Shown: in pieces, positions 10,255 through 18,487 of the stretch
Position numbering within the stretch: position 1 is the first letter of the stretch
How the letters are laid out: each line of letters opens with the position of its first letter
Origin: Cellulophaga algicola DSM 14237
GTDB lineage: Bacteria; Bacteroidota; Bacteroidia; Flavobacteriales; Flavobacteriaceae
Direction of reading: 5' to 3'
Assembly: GCF_000186265.1 (NCBI RefSeq)
Contig: NC_014934.1
Coordinates: 372,001-436,000, forward strand
DNA length: 64,000 bases
The notes under the pieces: generated by a model
What the model was told of the DNA's origin: nothing
Seen by the model: only the letters and a program-made list of their open reading frames with translations
Database searches by the model: none
Program-made: the position numbers and the translations under genes

Positions 10255-12969
10255 ATGAAAAAAAAATATTTTAGTTTTCTATTTTTTATTTTCACGCTCT
10301 TTACTACTGTAGCACAACGCGAAACTTCTAATTGGTACTTTGGTTTCGGTGCTGGCATTCATTTTAATGATAATGGCTCTGTAACTCCTTTAACCAACGG
10401 GAAATTAAATACCCTTGAAGGCTGCACGTCTATCTCTGATGCAGATGGCACCCTATTAGCATACACAGATGGTATTACGGTTTATAACAAAAACCATCAA
10501 ATAGTTCAAAACGGTAATGGCTTACTTGGCGATCCTTCCAGCACACAATCAGCAATTATAGTCCCTAAGCCACAAGACCCAAATATCTATTATATTTTTA
10601 CTGTAGATACCTCTGCGATAGAAGGTGATCCTGATTTTGGACTCAATTATTCTGTATTAGATATTTCACAAAATGATGGCAATGGAGCTATCACAGAAAA
10701 AAACAAAAAACTTCTTACTGATAGTTCTGAAAAAATTGCTGGAGTAATAAAAGATTGTTTTGATCAATCTATTTGGGTCATCACTTTAGCGTCAGAAAGC
10801 GGAGGAGTAGGTTTTTTCAATACCTATCATTGTTATGAAGTAAGCACTGCAGGAATAAATACCAATGCGGTAAAAAACACTTTTCCAGACTTACTAATTA
10901 GTGATCCAAGAGGCTATTTGAAACTATCTTCCGATGGAACAAAAATGGTAAGCGCAAATGCTTATGACGGATTGTTTGTTTATGATTTTGATCCAAAAAC
11001 TGGGATCCTTAGCAACCAACTACAATTAACCGTACCAACGTCAAATACAATTCCCTATGGTGTAGAGTTTTCAACGGAAGGGCAATTTTTGTATGTAAAT
11101 ACTTTTAATGATGAAGAAATAAGCAATGCATCTTTAATTCAATATGACCTTTTTGCTAGAAATATTTCTAATTCTGCTGTTGTTTTAGATGAAAGAGCAG
11201 CGTATAGAGGTGCGCTACAAATGGCAGAAAATGGAAAAATATACCGTACGACTCCAAAAAATTACTTTGAAGGTAGCGCCTATTTAAGTGTTATTAACAC
11301 CCCTAACGTTAAAGGAACCGCAGCAGACTATGTACATAATACTGTTTCTTTAAATGGAAAAATGGCAATGCAAGGGCTACCTCCATTCATCCAATCTTTT
11401 TTTAATAAGATTGATTTGATAAAAAATCCTGATGGCAGTACGAGTACCTCCTTAACTATTTGTGAAAAAGAAACATTCATTCTTGAGGTTGATGAATATT
11501 TAGGAGCAAAGTATGAATGGGAAAAAGATGGAATACCTTTAGTAAACCCAAACAACCACTATTTAGAAATACCAAGTGCATCATTAGCAGATGCTGGAAA
11601 ATACAAATTAACACTAACTTTAGCAGACCCTAAAGAATGTCCTATTATCGGAGAATCTGCTATTGTAGTAAACCCTGTACCAATAATAGAAAATCTACAA
11701 ATCATTCAATGTGATATAGATGAAAATAGCACCACAGACGGAATCACATCGCTTAATTTAGAGCAAGCCTACCTTTTAAAAAACTATCCTGAAAATTACA
11801 AATTTTCGTTTTTCGAAAGTACCTCGGCAATCACTAACAATCAACCTATTTCAAACCCAATTGGATATAGAAATACAACTCCCTATAATCAAACAATTTA
11901 TTATACGGCTACCAATGAATATGGTTGTTCTTCTGAAGGCATTTTGGAAATAAGCGTACAAGCAACGACTATAAATACGAATAATGAGAGTCCGTTTTAC
12001 GCCTGCCAAAGCAATTTAGATACTGCTGAAATAGTAGGCATTTTTGATATAGAGCAAATTAGACAGAATAGTTACCCCGCTATTAATGCTACGTTTTACA
12101 CAAGCTTAGAAGATGCCTCTTTAGAGCAAAATGAAATTTCGGGAACCTACACTACTCCATCCATCAATTTATATGTGCGTCTTGAAAAAGACAATGAATG
12201 CCGAGGTGTAGAAACCATAGCACTTATTGTAAATGCAGCACCCTCTTTTACCTTTCCCGAAGAACATTATGTATGTACAGACGGAGAATATCTAGACTTG
12301 ATGGCTCCAAGCGGTTATGATTCTTACGAATGGAGGAATACAACAAACAATTCTGAAGTTATAATTAGCACCGCTCCTACTATAGCCATCTCTGAACCTG
12401 GAAATTATAGGTTAACACTCGGTTATGACTATAGTACGCTAAGAGAAACGCTACTATGTACGAATAGTGTTGATTTTACAGTTTACCCTTCTAACAGGGC
12501 ACAAATTGAAAACATTATCATAAAAGATATTTCAGATAACAATACTATAGAAGTATTAGTTACCGGTGACGGGGACTACGAATACTCTTTAGACGGAATT
12601 GACTACCAACCCAACCCGAAGTTTTTAAATCTAGCACCAGGTTTTGTTACTGTTCACGTACAAGATAAAAAAGGCTGCGGAATTACTATCGAAGAAATTT
12701 CAATTATTGGCTACCCAAAGTTTTTCTCGCCTAATGGTGATGGCACAAATGATTATTGGCAATTAATTGGTGTTGATGAACTATTTCAAGCGGATAGCGA
12801 AATAACTATTTTTAATCGTTACGGTACTCTAATAACAAGTATTACTCCTAAAAGTGAAGGTTGGAATGGAAATGCAAATGGAAAAAGTTTACCTGCCTCT
12901 GACTACTGGTTTAAAGTAAACCTTGAAGATGGTAGGATTTTCACGGGTCACTTTACTTTAAAGCGATAA
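10255..12969 (+). CDS. Secreted T9SS type B protein with propeller-like N-terminal region
   Basis: A 904-residue protein. Residues 1-20 are a signal peptide ending TVAQ. Residues 22-390 contain repeated beta-strand blocks (NWYFG, SDADGTLLAYTDGITVYN, PNIYYIFTVD, LSSDGTKM) of the kind seen in WD40/NHL-like propellers of Bacteroidota surface proteins. An Ig-like segment follows (about 395-475, YEWEKDG with SLADAGKYKL), then further beta-rich repeats with Cys pairs. The last 85 residues hold KFFSPNGDGTNDYW and end in GHFTLKR, the type B sorting domain. It is therefore predicted to be exported through the type IX system. The function beyond surface or secreted binding is unknown. The same C-terminal class occurs in the giant adhesin upstream. 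Confidence 0.9.
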   Translation: MKKKYFSFLFFIFTLFTTVAQRETSNWYFGFGAGIHFNDNGSVTPLTNGKLNTLEGCTSISDADGTLLAYTDGITVYNKNHQIVQNGNGLLGDPSSTQSAIIVPKPQDPNIYYIFTVDTSAIEGDPDFGLNYSVLDISQNDGNGAITEKNKKLLTDSSEKIAGVIKDCFDQSIWVITLASESGGVGFFNTYHCYEVSTAGINTNAVKNTFPDLLISDPRGYLKLSSDGTKMVSANAYDGLFVYDFDPKTGILSNQLQLTVPTSNTIPYGVEFSTEGQFLYVNTFNDEEISNASLIQYDLFARNISNSAVVLDERAAYRGALQMAENGKIYRTTPKNYFEGSAYLSVINTPNVKGTAADYVHNTVSLNGKMAMQGLPPFIQSFFNKIDLIKNPDGSTSTSLTICEKETFILEVDEYLGAKYEWEKDGIPLVNPNNHYLEIPSASLADAGKYKLTLTLADPKECPIIGESAIVVNPVPIIENLQIIQCDIDENSTTDGITSLNLEQAYLLKNYPENYKFSFFESTSAITNNQPISNPIGYRNTTPYNQTIYYTATNEYGCSSEGILEISVQATTINTNNESPFYACQSNLDTAEIVGIFDIEQIRQNSYPAINATFYTSLEDASLEQNEISGTYTTPSINLYVRLEKDNECRGVETIALIVNAAPSFTFPEEHYVCTDGEYLDLMAPSGYDSYEWRNTTNNSEVIISTAPTIAISEPGNYRLTLGYDYSTLRETLLCTNSVDFTVYPSNRAQIENIIIKDISDNNTIEVLVTGDGDYEYSLDGIDYQPNPKFLNLAPGFVTVHVQDKKGCGITIEEISIIGYPKFFSPNGDGTNDYWQLIGVDELFQADSEITIFNRYGTLITSITPKSEGWNGNANGKSLPASDYWFKVNLEDGRIFTGHFTLKR

Positions 12970-13032
12970 ATTGAGTTAAAAATAAGCGCACCTGTGTCTA
13001 TTTATTCAAGCTTCCTTTCGTAATTTTATGCT

Positions 13033-15021
13033 ATGAAATTTAAGGTAGTATCAGAATTCAAACCTGCTGGAGATCAGCCTAGTGCCATAAAACAACTTGT
13101 TGAAGGTCTTAATACCGACGAAAAATATCAAACTTTACTCGGGGTTACCGGTTCTGGTAAAACATTTACAGTTGCCAATGTTATTGAAACTGTTCAGAAA
13201 CCAACACTCGTTTTAGCACATAATAAAACTCTTGCGGCCCAATTATACTCTGAGTTTAAACAATTTTTTCCTGAAAATGCAGTAGAATACTTTGTATCCT
13301 ATTACGATTATTATCAGCCAGAGGCTTATATACCGTCATCTGGACTTTACATTGAAAAAGATTTATCTATTAACGAGGATATTGAAAAACTACGTTTAAG
13401 TACAACATCATCTTTATTATCAGGAAGACGTGACGTTATCGTTGTTGCCTCTGTTTCTTGTTTGTATGGTATTGGAAACCCTGTAGAATTCCAAAAGAAC
13501 GTAATTTCCGTACATAAGGATCAAGTAATTTCAAGAACAAAATTTCTTCATCAATTGGTACAAAGTTTATATTCTAGAACTACAGCAGATTTTAGAAATG
13601 GAAATTTTAGAGTAAAAGGAGATGTAGTTGATGTATTCCCAAGTTATGCAGATCATGCATTCCGAATTCATTTTTTCGGAGATGAAATTGAAGAAATTGA
13701 AGCCTTTGACCCTTTAAAAAATACCAAATTAGAGAGCTACGAGAATCTGAATATCTATCCTGCTAACATGTTTGTTACTTCACCAGATATTCTACAAAAT
13801 GCGATTCGACATATTCAAGATGATTTGGTTAAACAGATTGATTTTTTCAAAGAAGTAGGCAAACCTCTAGAAGCTAAAAGACTAGAAGAGCGTACAAATT
13901 TTGATTTAGAGATGATTCGTGAATTAGGGTATTGTTCCGGAATCGAAAACTATTCGCGCTACTTAGATGGTAGAGAACCTGGTACCAGACCATTCTGTTT
14001 ATTAGATTATTTTCCAGACGATTATTTAATGGTGGTTGATGAAAGTCACGTTACTATATCTCAAGTACATGCCATGTATGGTGGTGACCGTTCCAGAAAA
14101 GAAAACTTGGTAGAATATGGTTTTAGACTACCTGCCGCAATGGATAACAGACCACTAAAATTTGAAGAATTTGAAGCCTTACAAAACCAAGTAATTTACG
14201 TAAGTGCAACACCTGCAGATTACGAATTGCAATTAAGTGACGGAGTTTTTGTAGAGCAGATTATTAGACCCACAGGACTTTTGGACCCCATTATAGAAGT
14301 ACGACCAAGTTTAAATCAAATAGATGACTTGGTTGAAGAAATTCAACAACGTAATGAAAAAGACGAACGTACTTTAGTAACTACACTTACTAAGCGTATG
14401 GCAGAGGAATTAGCAAAATATCTAGATCGTATAAATATACGTTGTCGTTATATTCATAGTGATGTAGATACCTTAGAGCGTGTCGAAATCATGCAAAACT
14501 TAAGGAAAGGAATCTTTGATGTTCTTATTGGCGTAAACCTATTACGTGAAGGTCTAGATTTACCAGAAGTATCTCTTGTTGCTATCTTAGATGCCGATAA
14601 AGAAGGGTTCTTACGTAGCAATAGATCTTTAACCCAAACCGTGGGTAGAGCTGCAAGAAATCTAAATGGGAAAGCAATAATGTATGCCGATAAAATTACA
14701 AAAAGTATGCAGCAAACTATTGATGATACCAACTACCGTAGAGAAAAACAAATGGCATATAACGCCAAACATAACTTAGTTCCAAAAGCGTTAAATAAAA
14801 GTTTAGACAGTGTACTGGCCAAAAATTCTGTGTCTACCTATCATTTTGAAAAGGAAGTGGCAAGAGCTGCAGAACCAGATTTAGATTATCTAACAAAAGA
14901 GCAAATTGAAAAAATGATTCGTGAAAAACGAAAAGATATGGAAAAAGCTGCTAAAGAGTTGGACTTTATGCAAGCTGCTAAACTTCGTGATGAGATAAAA
15001 ATGCTTCAAAAGCAAGAATAA
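13033..15021 (+). CDS. uvrB: UvrABC excinuclease subunit B
   Basis: A 662-residue protein, the usual UvrB length. Walker A GVTGSGKT is at 37-44, the damage-probing beta-hairpin YYDYYQPEAYIP at about 90-101, the DEAD-like box VVDESHVT at about 335, helicase motif V/VI LLREGLDLPEVS and QTVGRAARN, and the C-terminal UVR motif (DFMQAAKLRDEI) that binds UvrC. It acts in nucleotide excision repair, loading at damage with UvrA and guiding UvrC incision. It stands alone, 63 nt after the T9SS gene and convergent with hsp20. No damage-response operator was recognised upstream. Confidence 0.98.
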   Translation: MKFKVVSEFKPAGDQPSAIKQLVEGLNTDEKYQTLLGVTGSGKTFTVANVIETVQKPTLVLAHNKTLAAQLYSEFKQFFPENAVEYFVSYYDYYQPEAYIPSSGLYIEKDLSINEDIEKLRLSTTSSLLSGRRDVIVVASVSCLYGIGNPVEFQKNVISVHKDQVISRTKFLHQLVQSLYSRTTADFRNGNFRVKGDVVDVFPSYADHAFRIHFFGDEIEEIEAFDPLKNTKLESYENLNIYPANMFVTSPDILQNAIRHIQDDLVKQIDFFKEVGKPLEAKRLEERTNFDLEMIRELGYCSGIENYSRYLDGREPGTRPFCLLDYFPDDYLMVVDESHVTISQVHAMYGGDRSRKENLVEYGFRLPAAMDNRPLKFEEFEALQNQVIYVSATPADYELQLSDGVFVEQIIRPTGLLDPIIEVRPSLNQIDDLVEEIQQRNEKDERTLVTTLTKRMAEELAKYLDRINIRCRYIHSDVDTLERVEIMQNLRKGIFDVLIGVNLLREGLDLPEVSLVAILDADKEGFLRSNRSLTQTVGRAARNLNGKAIMYADKITKSMQQTIDDTNYRREKQMAYNAKHNLVPKALNKSLDSVLAKNSVSTYHFEKEVARAAEPDLDYLTKEQIEKMIREKRKDMEKAAKELDFMQAAKLRDEIKMLQKQE

Positions 15022-15048
15022 AAAAACGCCTCGGAAATACCGAGGCGT
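15020..15048 (-). terminator. Terminator for hsp20 (leftward)
   Basis: A perfect 9-bp GC-rich stem (15026-15034 with 15040-15048) and 5-nt loop. The A-run at 15020-15025 gives a U-run only for leftward transcription, so it belongs to hsp20; it may also block read-through from uvrB, whose stop codon it abuts. Confidence 0.85.
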
Positions 15049-15113
15049 AATTAACTAACCAACTTAAACCAACCATTATGAAAACCTTACAGTTCACACA
15101 AATTTGTATTGCA

Positions 15114-15560
15114 TTACGCCAATTCAATTAAACGCTTTGGCTTTGGTAATGCTTCTTCCTTTTTCGGAAGATTAAAACTTAATATTCCATTTTCATAAGA
15201 AGCTTTAATATCTTCTACATTTACCGTATCAGGTAATGTAAACGCTCTTTTAAAAGAGGTAAACGAATATTCTTTTCTAGTGTATTTCACTTTCTCAACT
15301 TCTTTGCTATCCAAAGTTTCTGAAGATTCTTTTTTTACCTCAGAAGAAACACTCAATAAATCATTATCTATTTCTATTTTAAAATCTTCTTTTTTTCTTC
15401 CTGGAGCAACTAACTCTAAAACAAAAGAAGTATCACCCTCTCTAATATTAACTGCAGGAACTTTACTATTTAATACCTCTGCCCCACCAAACCAATCTGG
15501 CTTAAATAGTTCATTCATTAATGCTGGGATTGAAACTACATTTTTATGTGTTGTACTCAT
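15114..15560 (-). CDS. Small heat-shock protein, Hsp20/alpha-crystallin family
   Basis: A 148-residue protein with the alpha-crystallin domain at about 35-135: the VPAVNIREGDTSFVLEL strand, the PGRKKEDFKIEI block, and the closing A-SYENGILSFNLPK motif that equals the family A-x-x-x-GVL signature. These proteins are ATP-independent holdases that bind unfolding clients in the cytoplasm. The start gives MSTTHKNVVSIP, a normal N-terminus. The upstream region carries a TGACA-N3-TGACG repeat matching the one before grpE, so heat or unfolding stress control is likely. Confidence 0.95.
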   Translation of the reverse strand: MSTTHKNVVSIPALMNELFKPDWFGGAEVLNSKVPAVNIREGDTSFVLELVAPGRKKEDFKIEIDNDLLSVSSEVKKESSETLDSKEVEKVKYTRKEYSFTSFKRAFTLPDTVNVEDIKASYENGILSFNLPKKEEALPKPKRLIELA

Positions 15561-15608
15561 AACTATTTATTTTTTATTAAAATTATTTGTTCTTTGGTTT
15601 AGAAGAAA

Positions 15609-15647
15609 CAAAATACATACCAAGAGACAAAAAACGTCATTTTGTCA
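15609..15647 (-). promoter_or_regulatory. Candidate stress promoter of hsp20
   Basis: Reading leftward: TGACA (15647-15643), three bases, TGACG (15639-15635), 18 nt, then GTATTTTG (15616-15609), which keeps the TTTG of the TAnnTTTG element. The same parts and spacing occur before grpE. A 7-bp inverted repeat GACAAAA-N7-TTTTGTC (15626-15646) overlaps the upstream half. Confidence 0.55.
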
Positions 15648-15805
15648 CTACTCGTGCTATTAAAGATGACATATTGACTCTTTTTAAGGTTTTTAAGGAC
15701 TAAATAAGGCAGTACTTCCTATTATTCCTTAACAGATAGCAGGAAACGATTAGAAAAACCTAGAACTTTAGTATAAAATAGTACCTTGCAGCAAAATTAT
15801 AGTAT

Positions 15806-16174
15806 ATGACTAATAATGATATTCTTAAGAAGCTAAGAGTAGCACTAATGTTAAGGGATGATGAAATTGTAGACATTCTAAAGCTTGTAGATTTCAAGAT
15901 ATCTAAAGCAGAACTTGGTGCTTTTTTCAGAAAAGAGGATCATCCAAATTATATGGAATGTGGAGACCAAATACTCCGAAACTTCTTAAACGCACTTGTA
16001 ATTCACTTTAGAGGTACTAAGGAGAATCCTAAAAATCCAAAAGAGGAACTAGCCAATATTAAAAAAGGCCCTCAAGGTAAAAAAGGATACGATCCAGACT
16101 TTAAAGCAAAACAAGAAAAAAAAGTAGATAAAAATATTATCCACGGAAATTATAAAAACAAGAAAAAATCCTGA
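15806..16174 (+). CDS. DUF1456 family protein (YehS-like)
   Basis: A 122-residue protein with the duplicated-helix DUF1456 pattern: NNDILKKLRVALMLRDDEIVDIL near the start and CGDQILRNFLNALVIHFRG at about 51-69. The C-terminal 40 residues are Lys-rich and probably unstructured. The family is widespread (E. coli YehS) but its role is not established. The gene is monocistronic, with a terminator whose stem begins at the stop codon. The start is the first in-frame ATG, 20 nt after a T-rich stretch. Confidence 0.88.
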   Translation: MTNNDILKKLRVALMLRDDEIVDILKLVDFKISKAELGAFFRKEDHPNYMECGDQILRNFLNALVIHFRGTKENPKNPKEELANIKKGPQGKKGYDPDFKAKQEKKVDKNIIHGNYKNKKKS

Positions 16175-16194
16175 GTTTCCTCAGGATTTTTTTT
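16163..16194. terminator. Bidirectional terminator between the DUF1456 gene and the small secreted protein gene
   Basis: A stem of 7 GC-containing pairs plus A:T pairs (AATCCTGAG with CTCAGGATT), loop TTTC, A-run on one side and T-run on the other. It lies between convergent genes and overlaps the stop of the rightward one. Confidence 0.88.
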
Positions 16195-16219
16195 ATAGTA
16201 AACAACATAAAGAAATTAC

Positions 16220-16555
16220 TTATGCTTTAAGTCTTACTGGAACGGTATACATTCTACCTTCTCTGTAATTTTCTAGACTTACTTTTTGGTAATTTAATTT
16301 CGATTTTACAAATTGTGCTATAACTTCACTATTTGTAGTCACAGATAAAACTACAATCTCTCTATCTTCGTTTAGTGTAAATAGTACATTGGCAGTTAGC
16401 TCATCTTCAATCACTAAATTACTATTACTTAACAATGTTGCTATTTGAGTTGATAGATTTTCTGATGGCTTTTCAGATTTCTTAACGTCATTAGCTAAAA
16501 CTGATCCTGTAAATAACAATAGTGCACTGACGAATACTAGACTTAATTTTTTCAT
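16220..16555 (-). CDS. Small exported protein of unknown function
   Basis: A 111-residue protein with a clear signal peptide (MKKLSLVFVSALLLFTGSVLA, cleavage after residue 21). The mature part has a helix-rich start and then an alternating strand pattern (ANVLFTLNEDREIVVLSV, then EVIAQFVKSKL and YTVPVRLKA), reminiscent of TonB C-terminal-like folds seen in small periplasmic proteins of flavobacteria. No TonB transmembrane anchor or Pro-rich linker is present, so it is not a TonB itself. It is monocistronic and shares a terminator with the convergent DUF1456 gene. I do not recognise a defined family. Confidence 0.8.
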   Translation of the reverse strand: MKKLSLVFVSALLLFTGSVLANDVKKSEKPSENLSTQIATLLSNSNLVIEDELTANVLFTLNEDREIVVLSVTTNSEVIAQFVKSKLNYQKVSLENYREGRMYTVPVRLKA

Positions 16556-16968
16556 GATAATTTGTTTTAAGATTGATATTTGATTAATTGATGCTATTAG
16601 AAAGACGCCTCAAGAATTATAGTGTTACACTCGAATCTCATTTTAACACATCCTTAACTTCGCGATGCGGCTTCTAATTTCATTACAAAATTAGATGTTA
16701 TACTCACCTAAAACTAATTATCAAAGTAGTCTTAACCCATACTTAAACTTCATAACACTAGTTTAAAATTGCGCATTCTAAAATAAGATTTTTCTTACTT
16801 AATGATTCTTCAAAAAAAAACCACACAACAAACATTATTTATAACTCGCAATACAGAAACATTGCATTATGTGTAGTTAATGATCATTTTCGTTACCAAC
16901 AAAAAAATGGGCAATGTTAAGATAACATTGCCCATTTTAAGGATATATTTTTCTGAGTTATGATACTA
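16556..16968. other. 413-bp gene-free interval
   Basis: AT-rich, with the sucC terminator at its right end and presumably the promoter of the small exported protein at its left end. A 7-bp inverted repeat CTAATTT...AAATTAG occurs near 16671-16691. No credible ORF, RNA gene or strong promoter match was seen. Confidence 0.6.
16901..16938 (-). terminator. Terminator for sucC (leftward)
   Basis: A perfect 16-bp stem with the core TGGGCAATGTTA pairing to TAACATTGCCCA, loop AGA, and an A-run at 16901-16907 that reads as U in leftward RNA. It lies 31 nt after the sucC stop. Confidence 0.92.
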
Positions 16969-18159
16969 TTAACCCAATACAGCTTTTACTTTATCTGCAG
17001 CTTCTTGGAATTGTACAGCAGACTGTACATCTAAACCAGAATTATCAATTAATTCTTTTGCTAAATCTGCATTTGTACCTTGTAAACGAACAATAATAGG
17101 CACGTTTATAGTTCCCATATTCTTATATGCATCAATAACACCCTGAGCAACACGATCACAACGAACGATACCACCGAAGATATTAATCAAAATTGCTTTT
17201 ACTGCAGGATCTTTTAATATAATTTTAAAAGCAGCCTCTACACGAGCAGCATCAGCAGTACCACCAACATCTAAAAAGTTAGCTGGCTCACCACCTGCTT
17301 GCTTAATTAAATCCATAGTTGCCATTGCTAAACCAGCTCCGTTTACCATGCACCCAACGTTACCATCAAGATCTACGTAATTTAAACCTAAAGCACCAGC
17401 TTCAACTTCAATTGCATTTTCTTCACGAAGATCACGCATTTCTGCATATTGTTTTCTTCTAAAAAGTGCATTATCATCTATAGATACCTTAGCATCTACA
17501 GCCATTATTTTATCATCCGAAGTTTTTAAAACTGGGTTGATTTCAAACATACTTGAATCACTTTCATCATATGCTTTATATAAAGATGCTACGAACTTTG
17601 TCATTTCTTTAAAAGCAGTACCAGATAATCCTAAATTAAAGGCAATCTTACGTGCTTGAAAAGGCAATAACCCTGTTCCAGGATCAATCTCTTCTGTAAA
17701 AATTAAATGAGGTGTATTTTCAGCTACTTCTTCGATATCCATACCACCTTCTGTAGAATACATAATCATGTTTCTACCAGTACCACGGTTTAATAAAACA
17801 GACATGTAAAACTCTTTAGTTTCACTTGCTCCTGGATAATAAACATCCTCTGCAACTAATATTTGGTGTACCTTTTTACCTTCAGCAGAAGTTTGAGGCG
17901 TAATCAAAGTCATTCCAATGATTTGTCCTGCAATTTCTTCAACCTCTTTTAAATTCTTAGCTAATTTAACTCCACCACCTTTTCCGCGGCCACCAGCGTG
18001 AACTTGCGCTTTTATAACGTGCCATCCAGTCCCTGTTTCTGCTGTTAATTGCTTTGCAGCATCTACAGCTTCTTTTGCAGTATGAGCTACAATTCCTCTT
18101 TGGATACGTACCCCAAAACTTGCTAAAATTTCTTTTCCTTGATATTCGTGAAGATTCAT
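16969..18159 (-). CDS. sucC: Succinyl-CoA ligase (ADP-forming), beta subunit
   Basis: A 396-residue protein that starts [12 protein letters not shown], as do nearly all SucC. An ATP-grasp domain comes first ([14 protein letters not shown] at about 53-66, [13 protein letters not shown] near 223), then the CoA-ligase domain with [16 protein letters not shown] near 325-340. With SucD it converts succinyl-CoA, ADP and phosphate to succinate, CoA and ATP in the TCA cycle. The alpha-subunit gene is not adjacent on either side. The gene is monocistronic, divergent from lysA, with a promoter-like element upstream and a strong terminator. Confidence 0.98.
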   Translation of the reverse strand: MNLHEYQGKEILASFGVRIQRGIVAHTAKEAVDAAKQLTAETGTGWHVIKAQVHAGGRGKGGGVKLAKNLKEVEEIAGQIIGMTLITPQTSAEGKKVHQILVAEDVYYPGASETKEFYMSVLLNRGTGRNMIMYSTEGGMDIEEVAENTPHLIFTEEIDPGTGLLPFQARKIAFNLGLSGTAFKEMTKFVASLYKAYDESDSSMFEINPVLKTSDDKIMAVDAKVSIDDNALFRRKQYAEMRDLREENAIEVEAGALGLNYVDLDGNVGCMVNGAGLAMATMDLIKQAGGEPANFLDVGGTADAARVEAAFKIILKDPAVKAILINIFGGIVRCDRVAQGVIDAYKNMGTINVPIIVRLQGTNADLAKELIDNSGLDVQSAVQFQEAADKVKAVLG

Positions 18160-18188
18160 AAGTAAATCGTGTCTTTATTTAATGATGA

Positions 18189-18196
18189 CAAAAATA
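18189..18196 (-). promoter_or_regulatory. -7 element of sucC promoter
   Basis: TATTTTTG on the minus strand, 29 nt before the ATG. At 21 nt further upstream is TTA rather than TTG, so the -33 element is imperfect. Confidence 0.5.
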
Positions 18197-18438
18197 ACAA
18201 ACCATTGCTAATTACCCTAATGAAATTAGAAAGCTATTTCCTTAAATTTTAAATTATCATCAAAAAATAACATATTAGGTATTTTTTTAGCTAAAATATA
18301 CGCTTAATTCTCATATAAAATCTTTAAAAATAATGATCAAAATAAATGATTGCTTAAACAATTGCCCCTCAACTCCAAACCCACAGGGTTGTTATAAATA
18401 AAACAATTTGTTGTATTTTGGTTTTTTGATGTTTTATT

Positions 18439-18469
18439 TTGTTCAGAACAAAGAAGAAGTATAGATTTG
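18439..18469 (+). promoter_or_regulatory. lysA promoter
   Basis: TTG at 18439-18441, 20-nt spacer, TAGATTTG at 18462-18469: a full match to the Bacteroidota promoter. Predicted transcription start near 18476, leaving a leader of about 12 nt. Confidence 0.65.
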
Positions 18470-18487
18470 CTTTAAAATTATAGTGCA

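Larger units (their letters stand above)
18160..18487. other. 328-bp divergent promoter region between sucC and lysA
   Basis: No ORF of note. It holds a TAnnTTTG element for each of the flanking genes, and a central AT-rich part in which I see no further structure. Confidence 0.7.

Noticed and set aside
15280-15663. 127-codon plus-strand frame over hsp20
   Set aside because: Antisense shadow of the alpha-crystallin gene; no promoter or family pattern.
16802-16876. 24-codon ORF in the gap before sucC
   Set aside because: Poly-Lys/Gln/Thr composition in AT-rich DNA, no relative nearby and no promoter.
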